Shown piece after piece: positions 25,239-33,773 of a DNA stretch of 64,000 nucleotides (within the stretch, counting starts at the first letter, position 1; each line of letters opens with the position of its first letter). The position numbers and the translations under genes are program-made. The notes beneath the pieces were generated by a model that was given only the letters and a program-made list of their open reading frames with translations, did not search any database and had not been told where the DNA came from. Source of the stretch: Luteimonas gilva (GTDB lineage Bacteria; Pseudomonadota; Gammaproteobacteria; Xanthomonadales; Xanthomonadaceae); the NCBI RefSeq assembly GCF_005239095.1, contig NZ_SZUA01000003.1, forward strand, positions 186,001 through 250,000. The letters are read 5' to 3'.

Positions 25239-25331
25239 GCGGAGACTCCTGGTATCCGGGGTTGTTCGTTATCGAGCGGGGCGCCGATCATGCCTCTGAC
25301 GGCGTGATCGCGCGGGCACGGCCATCGCGGT

Positions 25332-26033
25332 TCAGCGCGCGGGCTTGCTTTCGCGTGCGACCAGCTTGCCGACGGTATCCAACATTTTTTCATAACCGCC
25401 TTCGCTCGAGGCGTCGACCCGGTATTTGCCGGCGACGATCATCATCGGCGTGCCGATCTGGGCCGCGCCTTGCACTTCGGTGCGCGCCAGGAAGTCGCGG
25501 GCGTGCTTGAACTTGGCTTCGACTTCGGGGCTGTTCATGCTCTTCAGGAACGCGTCCGGATCGGCGCCGAACTCGGCGTAGAAGGCCGCGATCCGTTCCG
25601 GCGCGGCGTTGGGCGGCAGCCGGCGTTCGGCATGGATGGCCGAGAACATCGGAACGTGGGTTTTCTCCGCCAGACCCGCCGCTTCGGCGGCGAAGTAGGC
25701 GCGGGCGAAGGTATCCCATGGCCCGCCGAACGCCGCCGGCACGGCCACGAAGTTCGCGTTGGCCGGCAGCTTCTCCTTCCATTCGATCAGCAGCGGTTCG
25801 AAATGCGCGCAGTGCGGACAGGGATAGCCGAAGGCCTCGGCGATCTCGACCTTGCCGGCTTGCGGCGCGTACGGCTGGCCGCCCGGGATTTCGATGTAGT
25901 CCACGCCGGCGACCGGGCCGGCGGACTTGGCGGCGACCAAGGATTCGCTGGCGGCGGGCGCCGAGGCGGAGGGCCGGTCGCAGGCCGCCAGCGGCAGCAA
26001 AGCGAGCAGCAACAGGGCTAGACGCTGGACCAT
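25332..26033 (-). CDS. DsbA-family lipoprotein
   Basis: A 233-residue lipoprotein (MVQRLALLLLALLPLAAC, Cys18) with a shorter linker than its neighbour. Its DsbA domain has the classic CPHC active site (Cys72-Cys75), like E. coli DsbA, and a cis-proline loop IGTPMMIVAGKY. With the genes at 24405 and 23720 it forms three successive DsbA paralogues with three different active-site dipeptides (PH, PA, HY), which should differ in redox potential. Spacing to the next gene is 93 bases. Confidence 0.9.
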   Translation of the reverse strand: MVQRLALLLLALLPLAACDRPSASAPAASESLVAAKSAGPVAGVDYIEIPGGQPYAPQAGKVEIAEAFGYPCPHCAHFEPLLIEWKEKLPANANFVAVPAAFGGPWDTFARAYFAAEAAGLAEKTHVPMFSAIHAERRLPPNAAPERIAAFYAEFGADPDAFLKSMNSPEVEAKFKHARDFLARTEVQGAAQIGTPMMIVAGKYRVDASSEGGYEKMLDTVGKLVARESKPAR

Positions 26034-26150
26034 CGCGGACGCTCCCGGGCCTGGACAAAGAAACGCCGGCCATAAGTGGTGGCCGGCGGTCTGAACAAGG
26101 ACTGTGAAAGCTTCGACACGGACGGACCGGCGAAGTTCACAGGCCGAGAA

Positions 26151-27038
26151 TTATGAAGACTTGGCGGGCGCCTGGGGGGCGGCCGGGGCGGCTTCAGCCG
26201 GGGGTGCCGGGGTCGGGGCCGCGGCCGGAGCGGCCGGCGCAGCGGCCTTGGCCGCGGCGACTTCGGCGTCGCCGGCCTCGTCGGCGCGCTCGTGTAGGCC
26301 CTGCAGATAGCTGCCCAGCGACTGGATTTCCTCGTCGGTCAAGGACTTGGCCACGGCGGCCATGATGTTGAAGTCCTTCGGATCGCTGAGCGTGGTCGTG
26401 CCGGCGCGGTATTCCTCGAGGCGGCGGGCGACGTACCAGGACTGCTGGCCGCCGACATGCGGGTAGGCGGGGCCGGGATTGCCTGCGCCGGCCGGGCCGT
26501 GGCAAGCCATGCAGGCCGGCACGCCGCGCGCGGCGTCGCCCGAGCGGTACAGCTTCTCGCCGACCTGGTAGAACTTCTTGTCCTTGTTCGGGCCCTGCGC
26601 GATCGCGGTGTCGTCGGCGATGCCGGCGCCGCCCTTCAAAGTGGCGTAGTAAGCGCCCAGGTCGCGCATGTCCTGCGCGGTGAGCGGCGCGGCGTAGGGC
26701 TGCATCAGCGGGTTGACGCGCTGGCCGCTCTTGAACAGGGCCAACTGCTTGGCGATGTAGCGCTCGCTCTGGCCGGCCAGGCGCGGGTAGAGCTTGGGAT
26801 CGGCGGTGGCCTGCCCATCCAGGCCGTGGCAGGCGGCGCAGGCGCCGGCTTTTGTCGCGCCGGCTTTGGGGTCGCCCCACTTGGCCTTGCTCAGGTCCGA
26901 CAGCGCGTTCGCGTCGATCGGCGTGGCCTGCACCGGTTCTTTGTCCGGCAAAGGCGTAACCGTGGTTTGAGCGAAGGCGGCGGCTGCGATGGCCGTGAGG
27001 GCCAGGGCGGCGATGCCGTAGACGCGAGCTTGGCGCAT
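26151..27038 (-). CDS. Dihaem cytochrome c4
   Basis: A 295-residue periplasmic electron carrier with a signal peptide (residues 1-23). It has two c-type haem sites, CAACH (67-71) and CMACH (176-180), each in a cytochrome c domain with a later methionine ligand. The usual c4 length is about 210 residues; the extra is an Ala/Pro-rich C-terminal tail (from about residue 258) that resembles the linker of the nearby DsbA lipoprotein. It stands at the head of the dsbA cluster, 117 bases upstream. It probably passes electrons to a terminal oxidase. Confidence 0.92.
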   Translation of the reverse strand: MRQARVYGIAALALTAIAAAAFAQTTVTPLPDKEPVQATPIDANALSDLSKAKWGDPKAGATKAGACAACHGLDGQATADPKLYPRLAGQSERYIAKQLALFKSGQRVNPLMQPYAAPLTAQDMRDLGAYYATLKGGAGIADDTAIAQGPNKDKKFYQVGEKLYRSGDAARGVPACMACHGPAGAGNPGPAYPHVGGQQSWYVARRLEEYRAGTTTLSDPKDFNIMAAVAKSLTDEEIQSLGSYLQGLHERADEAGDAEVAAAKAAAPAAPAAAPTPAPPAEAAPAAPQAPAKSS

Positions 27039-27174
27039 GCTGCTGGGCTCCGAAACGCGGGATTGGCCGCTCCCGAGCGGCCATACAGACGCGGAATTAT
27101 CGTCGCGGGCCGGGGAACGGTCAACGAAACGGGGTTTAGCCTCGGGAATTCGGTCGCTGCGGCGCTTTGCATTT

Positions 27175-27257
27175 TTGTACGAGCGGCTTCAGCCGCGAGC
27201 TCTTTCCCATGGTCGCGCCGGACCGGAAGAGCTCGCGGCTGAAGCCGCTCCTACAAA
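27175..27257. repeat. Dispersed palindromic repeat (GGAGCGGCTTCAGCC family)
   Basis: Same family as 22837, with one change in the left arm (GTACGAGCGGC). It lies in the divergent space between cytochrome c4 and engB, 47 bases before the engB start, so it is probably transcribed in the engB leader. Confidence 0.85.
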
Positions 27258-27303
27258 AGCCCATGCTACGAAAAGTGGGTCCCGACCGTGGGCATGCGAA
27301 GCT

Positions 27304-27921
27304 ATGCCGATGCCCGCGCCCAATCCTTTCGCTCGCGCCCAGTACCTGTTGGCCGCGCACAACCATCGCCAGTTGCCGCCCGACGGCGGTTTCGAAGTCG
27401 CGTTCGCCGGCCGTTCCAACGCCGGCAAGTCCAGCGCCTTGAACGCGCTGTGCCAGCAAAACGCGCTGGCCCGCGTCTCCAAGACGCCGGGCCGCACCCA
27501 GCAGCTGGTCTATTTCGCGATCCCGCCGCACGAGAACCGCTATCTGGTGGATCTGCCCGGCTACGGCTACGCGAAAGTGCCGCAGGACCTGCAGGCGCAC
27601 TGGCAGGCCTTCCTCGACGCCTATTTCGGCAGCCGCGCCGCACTCAAGGGTTTGGTGGTGGTGATGGACATCCGCCACCCGCTGAAGGACTACGACCGGC
27701 AGATGATCGGCTACGCCGCCGAACGCGGCCTGCCGGCGCACGCTTTGTTGACCAAAGCGGACAAACTCGGCCGCGGCGCTGCGGCGAACACGCTGCAGGC
27801 GGTGCGCAAGGAGCTGTCCGGCCTGTACGGCGATAGCGTCAGCGTGCAGACGTTTTCGGGCGAGTCGAAGCAAGGCGTGGAGCAGGCGAGAGAAGTCGTC
27901 GGCGGCTGGCTCGCTTTGTAG
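27304..27921 (+). CDS. engB: Ribosome-biogenesis GTPase EngB (YihA/YsxC)
   Basis: A 205-residue GTPase required for assembly of the large ribosomal subunit. G1 is GRSNAGKSS (36-44), followed by the effector loop SKTPGRTQ, G3 DLPGYGYAKV and G4 LTKADKL. The start chosen is the ATG at 27304, which gives the usual length; the open frame upstream runs through the repeat and is not conserved-looking. A pair of ATG codons (MPMP) leaves a two-codon uncertainty. Confidence 0.95.
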   Translation: MPMPAPNPFARAQYLLAAHNHRQLPPDGGFEVAFAGRSNAGKSSALNALCQQNALARVSKTPGRTQQLVYFAIPPHENRYLVDLPGYGYAKVPQDLQAHWQAFLDAYFGSRAALKGLVVVMDIRHPLKDYDRQMIGYAAERGLPAHALLTKADKLGRGAAANTLQAVRKELSGLYGDSVSVQTFSGESKQGVEQAREVVGGWLAL

Positions 27922-28003
27922 AGTCGAGCCTGCTCGACTGCTTTTCTTCCGAGCGCGGCAAGCCTTCGGCGGCGAAAGAGCAGTCGAGCAGGCTCGACTT
28001 TAC
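27918..28003. repeat. Dispersed palindromic repeat (GTAGAGTCGAGCCTGCTCGAC family)
   Basis: Left arm GTAGAGTCGAGCCTGCTCGA and right arm TCGAGCAGGCTCGACTTTAC, each internally palindromic, enclose a GC-rich centre. It overlaps the engB stop codon, which lies at the TAG within its first bases. A related copy is at 38964. Confidence 0.85.
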
Positions 28004-28093
28004 GGTCGCTAGCCGCCCAGTTGCGCGAACAGAGCGCACTGTCGTGGGCTTGAATCGGATCAAACGAGAGCGCGAAACGGCGGCCCGGACGAG

Positions 28094-28906
28094 TTAGAGC
28101 TTTTCGCTCCGGACGATTTCGCCTGTGCGATCGTAGTGATGTCGAGTATCGAGCTTGCCGTCGGCATCCGTGTCCACGTCGCCGTGGGTCGCGATGCCTC
28201 CTTTGTATTGCACGCGTTTCGAGACGCGGCCCGAGGCATCCAGCCATTGTTGGCTGTAGATGACGCCGGAGATCGCATCGGCCTTGTAATCGATGGTTCC
28301 GTCGCCGTTATTGTCGCTTTCCTCGCTCTGCCATTGGTTGTGCAGGAAGCGGGCCGTGATTTCCATGCGACCGTCGAAATCGTTGTCGGATTCGGCGCGC
28401 GTGGCCGGGCCTTCTGGCGCGAAACGAGTGATCAGGTCGACTTTGCCGTCGAAATTGCGATCCGTTTCAATGCGGGCGATCGTTTCTCCTTGATAGAAGA
28501 GGTGTTCGTCCGGGCGGCCGTCGCCGTTGTAGTCGATCGCGCTTCCCGCGCTGGGAGCGCGCAAAGCGAGCCACATGGCTCCTGCCCCGATCGCGCCGCC
28601 GATCAAGACGGCGGACAGCAGGCGGCCGAGCCCCGCTCCGGAAGCGGTGGGCCGTTCCACGACGTCAGCCGCGTCGTCCATCCGATCTTCTACGGAAACC
28701 GCCGCCTGCCAATCGACGACTATCTCCCTGGCGCGCGCGGCGTCGGCCGCGTCCACGCAAACCTGCACCATGCCGCTCACCGGCAAGTCGCCGAGCCCGC
28801 CTTGCAGATATTCGCCGCGGATGTAGCTAGCGATGCCCGCTCGCTCAAGCAGGTTCTTCACCAGATGCGCATCGGTGGAATTCGCAGCGTCGTAGACCGG
28901 TACCAT
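28094..28906 (-). CDS. DUF2007-like membrane protein with five calcium-loop repeats
   Basis: A 270-residue protein in three parts. Residues 1-65 resemble DUF2007 (MVPVYDAANSTDAHLVKNLL, a putative signal-transducing domain). A single membrane helix spans about 92-116. The rest carries five EF-hand-like calcium loops of the form DxNxDGxxD: DYNGDGRPD (125), DRNFDGKVD (149), DNDFDGRME (174), DNNGDGTID (198) and DTDADGKLD (235). If the N-terminus is cytoplasmic, the loops face the periplasm, where they could sense or be stabilised by calcium. I know no characterised protein with this arrangement. Confidence 0.8.
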   Translation of the reverse strand: MVPVYDAANSTDAHLVKNLLERAGIASYIRGEYLQGGLGDLPVSGMVQVCVDAADAARAREIVVDWQAAVSVEDRMDDAADVVERPTASGAGLGRLLSAVLIGGAIGAGAMWLALRAPSAGSAIDYNGDGRPDEHLFYQGETIARIETDRNFDGKVDLITRFAPEGPATRAESDNDFDGRMEITARFLHNQWQSEESDNNGDGTIDYKADAISGVIYSQQWLDASGRVSKRVQYKGGIATHGDVDTDADGKLDTRHHYDRTGEIVRSEKL

Positions 28907-29094
28907 CGCGTCCCTTCCTTGCGGCAGGGCGGATTATCGCCGGCCCGATTTTCGGCGCAAATGCCATCCGCATCCGCGGAACACTGGCTTCCCACCCCGG
29001 CAACGCCGCGCCCAGGCGCCGAGGGCTATAGTGCCCAGCTTGCGATCCGGGGCGGCGCCCGCATATCGCCCACCTCTTCGAAAGAGCGGCCCGC

Positions 29095-30459
29095 ATGTCC
29101 AGCCCCAGCAACGTCAGCGACAGTCCCATCACCGGCAAGGCGCAGCTGGTCGAATACGTCGCTTCGGGCGAGAAGCCCAAGGACGATTGGCGGATCGGCA
29201 CCGAACACGAGAAATTCGGCTTCCGCCTGGACGATCTGCGTCCGCCCACATTCGACGGCGACCGCGGCATCGAAGCGCTGCTCAAAGGTTTGACGCGCTT
29301 CGGCTGGGCGCCGGTGGACGAGCACGGGCGCACGATCGCGCTGCTGAAGGACGGCGCCTCGGTCACGCTCGAGCCGGCGGGCCAGTTGGAATTGTCCGGC
29401 GCGCCGCTGGAATCCATCCACGACACCTGCAGCGAAGTCGGCGGCCATCTGAAGGAAGTCAAAGCCGTCGCCGACGAACTGCGGCTCGGCTTCCTCGGCA
29501 TGGGTTTCCAGCCGAAATGGTCGCGCGCCGACATGCCGTGGATGCCCAAGGGCCGCTACAAGATCATGCGCGAATACATGCCCAAGGTCGGCGGGTTAGG
29601 CCTGGACATGATGACCCGCACCTGCACCGTGCAAGTGAACCTGGATTACGCCAGCGAAGCGGACATGGTGAAGAAATTCCGCGTGTCGTTGGCGCTGCAG
29701 CCGGTCGCCACCGCGCTGTTCGCCGATTCGCCCTTCGCCGACGGCCGGCCGAACGGCTATCTGTCCTACCGCTCGCACATCTGGACCGACACCGATCCGG
29801 ATCGCACCGGCATGCTCGACTTCGTGTTCGAGGATGGTTTCGGTTACGAACGCTACGTCGATTACCTGCTCGACGTGCCGATGTACTTCAGCTATCGCGG
29901 CGGCGAATACATCGATCTATCGGGCCAATCCTTCCGCAAGTTCCTGGACGGAAAACTCGCCGCTCTGCCCGGCGCGACGCCGACCCTGCGCGACTGGTCC
30001 GACCACATGACCACCGCCTTCCCCGAAGTGCGCTTGAAGAAATACCTGGAAATGCGCGGCGCCGACGGCGGCCCTTGGGGTCGCTTGTGCGCGTTGCCGG
30101 CGTTCTGGGTGGGCCTGCTGTACGACGACGCTTCGCTCGATGCGGCTTGGGACCTGGTCAAGGATTTCACCCTGGAAGAACGCAACGCCCTGCGCGACGG
30201 CGTGCCGCGCCAGGCGCTGAAACTGCCGTTCCGCAACGGCAGCCTGCGCGATATCGCGATGGAAGCCTTGAAGATCTCCGCCGCCGGTCTGCAGCGCCGG
30301 GCGCGCAAGAACAACAGCGGCGCGGACGAAAGCGTCTTCCTCGCGCCGGCGATCGAGGTGGCCGAGGCCAACGAAACGCCGGCGGAGCGCAAATTGGCGC
30401 TGTTCCATGGCGAATGGAAGGGCAGCGTGGATCCGGTGTTCCGGGAGTTCGCGTACTGA
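29095..30459 (+). CDS. gshA: Glutamate-cysteine ligase (plant/proteobacterial type)
   Basis: A 454-residue enzyme for the first step of glutathione synthesis (ATP-dependent joining of glutamate and cysteine). It shows the class features [40 protein letters not shown] and [10 protein letters not shown], typical of the plant/alphaproteobacterial/xanthomonad form rather than E. coli GshA. It stands alone on the plus strand, followed by a palindromic repeat and ppc. Glutathione made here is the cofactor for the frm genes further on. Confidence 0.93.
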   Translation: MSSPSNVSDSPITGKAQLVEYVASGEKPKDDWRIGTEHEKFGFRLDDLRPPTFDGDRGIEALLKGLTRFGWAPVDEHGRTIALLKDGASVTLEPAGQLELSGAPLESIHDTCSEVGGHLKEVKAVADELRLGFLGMGFQPKWSRADMPWMPKGRYKIMREYMPKVGGLGLDMMTRTCTVQVNLDYASEADMVKKFRVSLALQPVATALFADSPFADGRPNGYLSYRSHIWTDTDPDRTGMLDFVFEDGFGYERYVDYLLDVPMYFSYRGGEYIDLSGQSFRKFLDGKLAALPGATPTLRDWSDHMTTAFPEVRLKKYLEMRGADGGPWGRLCALPAFWVGLLYDDASLDAAWDLVKDFTLEERNALRDGVPRQALKLPFRNGSLRDIAMEALKISAAGLQRRARKNNSGADESVFLAPAIEVAEANETPAERKLALFHGEWKGSVDPVFREFAY

Positions 30460-30566
30460 AGCTTTTAGGCGCGGATTAAATCCGACAAACGCGGATACAG
30501 CGACTAACAAGTAGAGCCTTCTTTTTATCCGCGCTTATCGGATTTAATCCGTGTCTAAAAGCTTTT
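30460..30566. repeat. Long palindromic repeat (GCGGATTAAATCCG type) between gshA and ppc
   Basis: About 28 bases starting at 30460 (GCTTTTAGGCGCGGATTA...) match the inverted end at 30538-30566 with two mismatches. The element begins directly after the gshA stop codon and ends 21 bases before the ppc start. Related sequence occurs at 60583-60668 and a half copy near 37098. Confidence 0.75.
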
Positions 30567-30587
30567 CAGTTCGTATATGCTCAGGGC

Positions 30588-33311
30588 ATGAACCTGCCCG
30601 GTGACGCTTCGGCCCCGCTGCGCGAAGTCGAATTCTCCGAAACCGATGCGCTGCTGCGCGACGACGTGCGCCGGCTCGGCGCGATGGTCGGCGACATGCT
30701 GGCCGAACAGGTCTCGCCGGCGCTGCTGGAGCAGGTGGAATCGGTGCGCCGCGCCGCCATCGCCCGGCGCGAGAACGGCGAGCCGGTCGATGCGCTGGCC
30801 GAGCGCCTGGCCGAAGTGCCGCTGCAGGACGCCGACGCGCTGGTGCGCGCATTCGCCGCCTATTTCGGCGCCACCAATCTGGCCGAGCGCGTGCACCGCA
30901 TCCGCCGCCGCCGCGACCACCAGCGCGCCGGCCACGCGCCGCAGCCGGGCGGGCTGGAAGCGGTGCTGCGCGAACTGCGCGACGCCGGCGTGTCGTTCGA
31001 GGAATTCGCCGCCTTCCTGCCGCGCTTGTGGATCGAACCGGTGTTCACCGCGCATCCGACCGAAGTGGTGCGGCGCGCGCTGCTGGAAAAAGAGCATTCG
31101 GTGGTCGAACGCCTGATCGCCGACATCGACCGCGACCGCACCCCGCCCGAACGCCGCGCCGACGAAGCGCGGATCCGCCTCGCGCTCACGTCGGCTTGGC
31201 AGACCTCGGAAGCGCCGCCGGAAAAGCCGACCGTGACCGACGAGGTCGAGCATGTCGGCTTCTATCTGGCCTACGTGCTCTATCGCACGCTGCCGGTGTT
31301 CTACGAAGTCTTCGCCGATGCGATCGAAACCGTCTACGGCCGCCGCATCGGCTTGCCGCAAGTGCTGCGTTTCGGCACCTGGGTCGGCGGCGACATGGAC
31401 GGCAATCCGAACGTGGGCGCGGACACCATGCGCGCGGCGCTGGACGCGCAGCGCGCGCAGGCGCTGTCGCGCTATCGCGCCGATTTGCGCGCGTTGGCGA
31501 GCATCCTCACCCAATCTTTGAGCCGGGTCGAAGTCGATCCTGAGGTGCTCGCCCGGATCGAAGCCTACGGCCGCGAACTGCCCGAAGCGGTCGCCGGCTT
31601 CAAGCCCCGCCTGGCCGACATGCCGTACCGGCATCTGCTCGACCTGATGGACGCCAAGCTCGCCGCGGCCGGCCGGCAGCAGGCGCACGCCTACGCCGGC
31701 GCCGACGGATTCATCGCCGATCTGGAACTGATCGACGCCAGCCTGCGCCGCCACCGCGGCGACAACGCCGGGCATTTCGCCTTGCAGCGCGTGCTGTGGC
31801 GCGCGCGCACGTTCGGCTTCCATCTGGCCGCGCTCGATCTGCGCCAGGATTCGGCCGTGCACGAAGAGGCGATCGCCGCATTGACCGGCGACGCCGAGTG
31901 GGCCGCGCGGTCGGCGGAAGATCGCGCCGCGCGATTGCATGCGCTGATCGACGCCGCGGCCGTAGCGAGTGGAACGCTGTCCGGTATAGCCGCGTCCACG
32001 CTCGACGTGTTCCGCGCCGCGCAGGAGCTGCGCTCCCACCACGGCGCGCAAGCGATCGGCCTGTACATCATCAGCATGAGCCGCAGCGCCGCCGACGCGC
32101 TGTCGGTGCTGGCGCTGGCGCGCATCGCCGGCTATGTCGAGAACGGCGCCGTGCCGCTGGACGTAGCGCCCCTGTTCGAAACCGTGGCCGATTTGGAAGC
32201 CGCGCCGGAGGTGATGCGCGCGCTGTTCTCCGATCCGGTCTATCGCCGTCATTTGTCCGCGCGCGGCGACTTGCAGACGGTGATGCTCGGCTATTCCGAC
32301 AGCGCGAAAGACGGCGGCCTGTTGGCTTCGCGCTGGGCGTTGCAGCGCGCCCAAGTCGAATTGCACGCGCTGGCGCGCGAGGCCGGCGTGCGGATCGCGT
32401 TCTTCCACGGCCGCGGCGGTTCGGTCAGCCGCGGCGGCGGCAAGACCGAGCGCGCCATCGTCGCCGCGCCGCGCGGCACCGTCGACGGCCATCTGCGCGC
32501 CACCGAGCAGGGCGAGGTGATCCACCGCAAATACGGCATTCGCGCGCTCGCCCTGCGCAATCTGGAGCAGACCGCCGGCGCGGTGCTGCGCGCCAGCCTG
32601 CGTCCGCGCGCGCCCGATGCGCGCGAGGGCGCCTGGCGCGAGGCCGCGGCCGAACTCGCCGTCGTGTCGCGCGCTCGTTACCGCGCGCTCGTCCACGATC
32701 GGGCCGATTTCAACGACTACTTCCGCGCGGCGACGCCGATCGACGTGATCGAACGCCTGCACATCGGCTCGCGCCCGTCGCGCCGCCGCGACGGCGGCAT
32801 CCGCAATCTGCGCGCGATCCCGTGGGTGTTCGCCTGGTCGCAGAACCGTTCCGGCCTCACCGCCTGGTACGGCGTCGGCAGCGCCTTGGCGCGAGGCATC
32901 GAGACCCGCGGCGTGGAAGCGATGGCGGAAATGGCGCGCGACTGGCCGTTCTTCCGCACCATGCTCGACGACGTCGAGATGACCCTGGCCAAATCCGATC
33001 TGGACATTTTCGAGCGTTATTCGCAGCTGGCGGGCGAGGCGCATGCGGCGTTTTTTCCCGACATCGCCGGGGAGTTCGCCCGCACCCGCGACTGCCTGCT
33101 TGCGATCCGCGGAGAAAGCGAATTGCTCGCCCAGGATCCGCGGCTGCGTCTGTCGATCCGGCTGCGCAATCCCTATGTCGATCCGATCAGCTTGTTGCAG
33201 GTGGAATTGCTACGCCGCTGGCGCGCTTCGGATCGGCAGGACGAAGACGTGTTGCGCGCGCTGTTGGCGACGGTGAACGGCATCGCCGCGGGTATCCAGA
33301 ACACTGGCTGA
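30588..33311 (+). CDS. ppc: Phosphoenolpyruvate carboxylase
   Basis: A 907-residue enzyme that fixes bicarbonate onto PEP to make oxaloacetate, refilling the TCA cycle. All signature motifs are present: VFTAHPTEVVRR with the catalytic histidine, GGDMDGNPNV, MLGYSDSAKDGG, FFHGRGGSVSRGGG and the C-terminal QNTG that ends the protein. Length is usual for the bacterial enzyme. It starts 21 bases after a palindromic repeat that may form part of its leader. Confidence 0.97.
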   Translation: MNLPGDASAPLREVEFSETDALLRDDVRRLGAMVGDMLAEQVSPALLEQVESVRRAAIARRENGEPVDALAERLAEVPLQDADALVRAFAAYFGATNLAERVHRIRRRRDHQRAGHAPQPGGLEAVLRELRDAGVSFEEFAAFLPRLWIEPVFTAHPTEVVRRALLEKEHSVVERLIADIDRDRTPPERRADEARIRLALTSAWQTSEAPPEKPTVTDEVEHVGFYLAYVLYRTLPVFYEVFADAIETVYGRRIGLPQVLRFGTWVGGDMDGNPNVGADTMRAALDAQRAQALSRYRADLRALASILTQSLSRVEVDPEVLARIEAYGRELPEAVAGFKPRLADMPYRHLLDLMDAKLAAAGRQQAHAYAGADGFIADLELIDASLRRHRGDNAGHFALQRVLWRARTFGFHLAALDLRQDSAVHEEAIAALTGDAEWAARSAEDRAARLHALIDAAAVASGTLSGIAASTLDVFRAAQELRSHHGAQAIGLYIISMSRSAADALSVLALARIAGYVENGAVPLDVAPLFETVADLEAAPEVMRALFSDPVYRRHLSARGDLQTVMLGYSDSAKDGGLLASRWALQRAQVELHALAREAGVRIAFFHGRGGSVSRGGGKTERAIVAAPRGTVDGHLRATEQGEVIHRKYGIRALALRNLEQTAGAVLRASLRPRAPDAREGAWREAAAELAVVSRARYRALVHDRADFNDYFRAATPIDVIERLHIGSRPSRRRDGGIRNLRAIPWVFAWSQNRSGLTAWYGVGSALARGIETRGVEAMAEMARDWPFFRTMLDDVEMTLAKSDLDIFERYSQLAGEAHAAFFPDIAGEFARTRDCLLAIRGESELLAQDPRLRLSIRLRNPYVDPISLLQVELLRRWRASDRQDEDVLRALLATVNGIAAGIQNTG

Positions 33312-33773
33312 TCCAACCCAATCCCAAGCCGTCATCCCGGCGAAACGAGCGAAGCGAGTTAACGGCGAAGCCGGCCCGAAGGGCGAGCGCGCAGCGCGAG
33401 TCATGCCGGGATCCAGCGCATCCGACGAACTGGCAGGGCGCGATGCGATTCGCGTCATGGATTAAGGCTTCCGGGCTTTCGCCCGGGTCACTTTCTTTGC
33501 TGGCACAAAGAAAGTAACCAAAGAAAGTGCCTAAATTCAACGGCGGTGCGTATCGCCGCAATTCTCGATCCGCCGGACGTTGTAGCTGGACAGCACGCCC
33601 ATTCTCGGTCTCGGTCCGTAGTTCGATGGCAAGCAGTTCGTATTGGCGTCGCTTCGCTGTGTGGTCGCTGGCGACCCTGGGGTGGGGGTCTATCGCATCT
33701 GCAAACAAAAAGGCGCGGCCACGTTTCGCGATGGCATCGTCCTGAATCCCGGCTTGCGCCGGGACGAAAAGGA
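33302..33773. repeat. Composite of dispersed repeats, no gene (about 460 bases)
   Basis: Between ppc and the TPR lipoprotein I see only repeat-like sequence. A GTCATCCCGGC ... GCCGGGATCC inverted pair lies at about 33331-33412. A GGGCTTTCGCCC hairpin follows, with a CTTTCTTTG / CAAAGAAAG inverted pair at about 33470-33530. A final CCCGGCTTGCGCCGGG hairpin is at about 33751-33766. Short open frames here have no ribosome site. The elements lie downstream of two convergent genes and may end transcription. Confidence 0.65.

Noticed and set aside
30555-33044. 829-codon frame on the minus strand opposite ppc
   Set aside because: It has no recognisable motifs and mirrors the codon pattern of ppc, which carries every signature of PEP carboxylase.
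33534-33740. Possible remnant gene between ppc and the TPR lipoprotein
   Set aside because: The translated pieces are those produced by dispersed repeats, with no start signal and no conserved domain visible.
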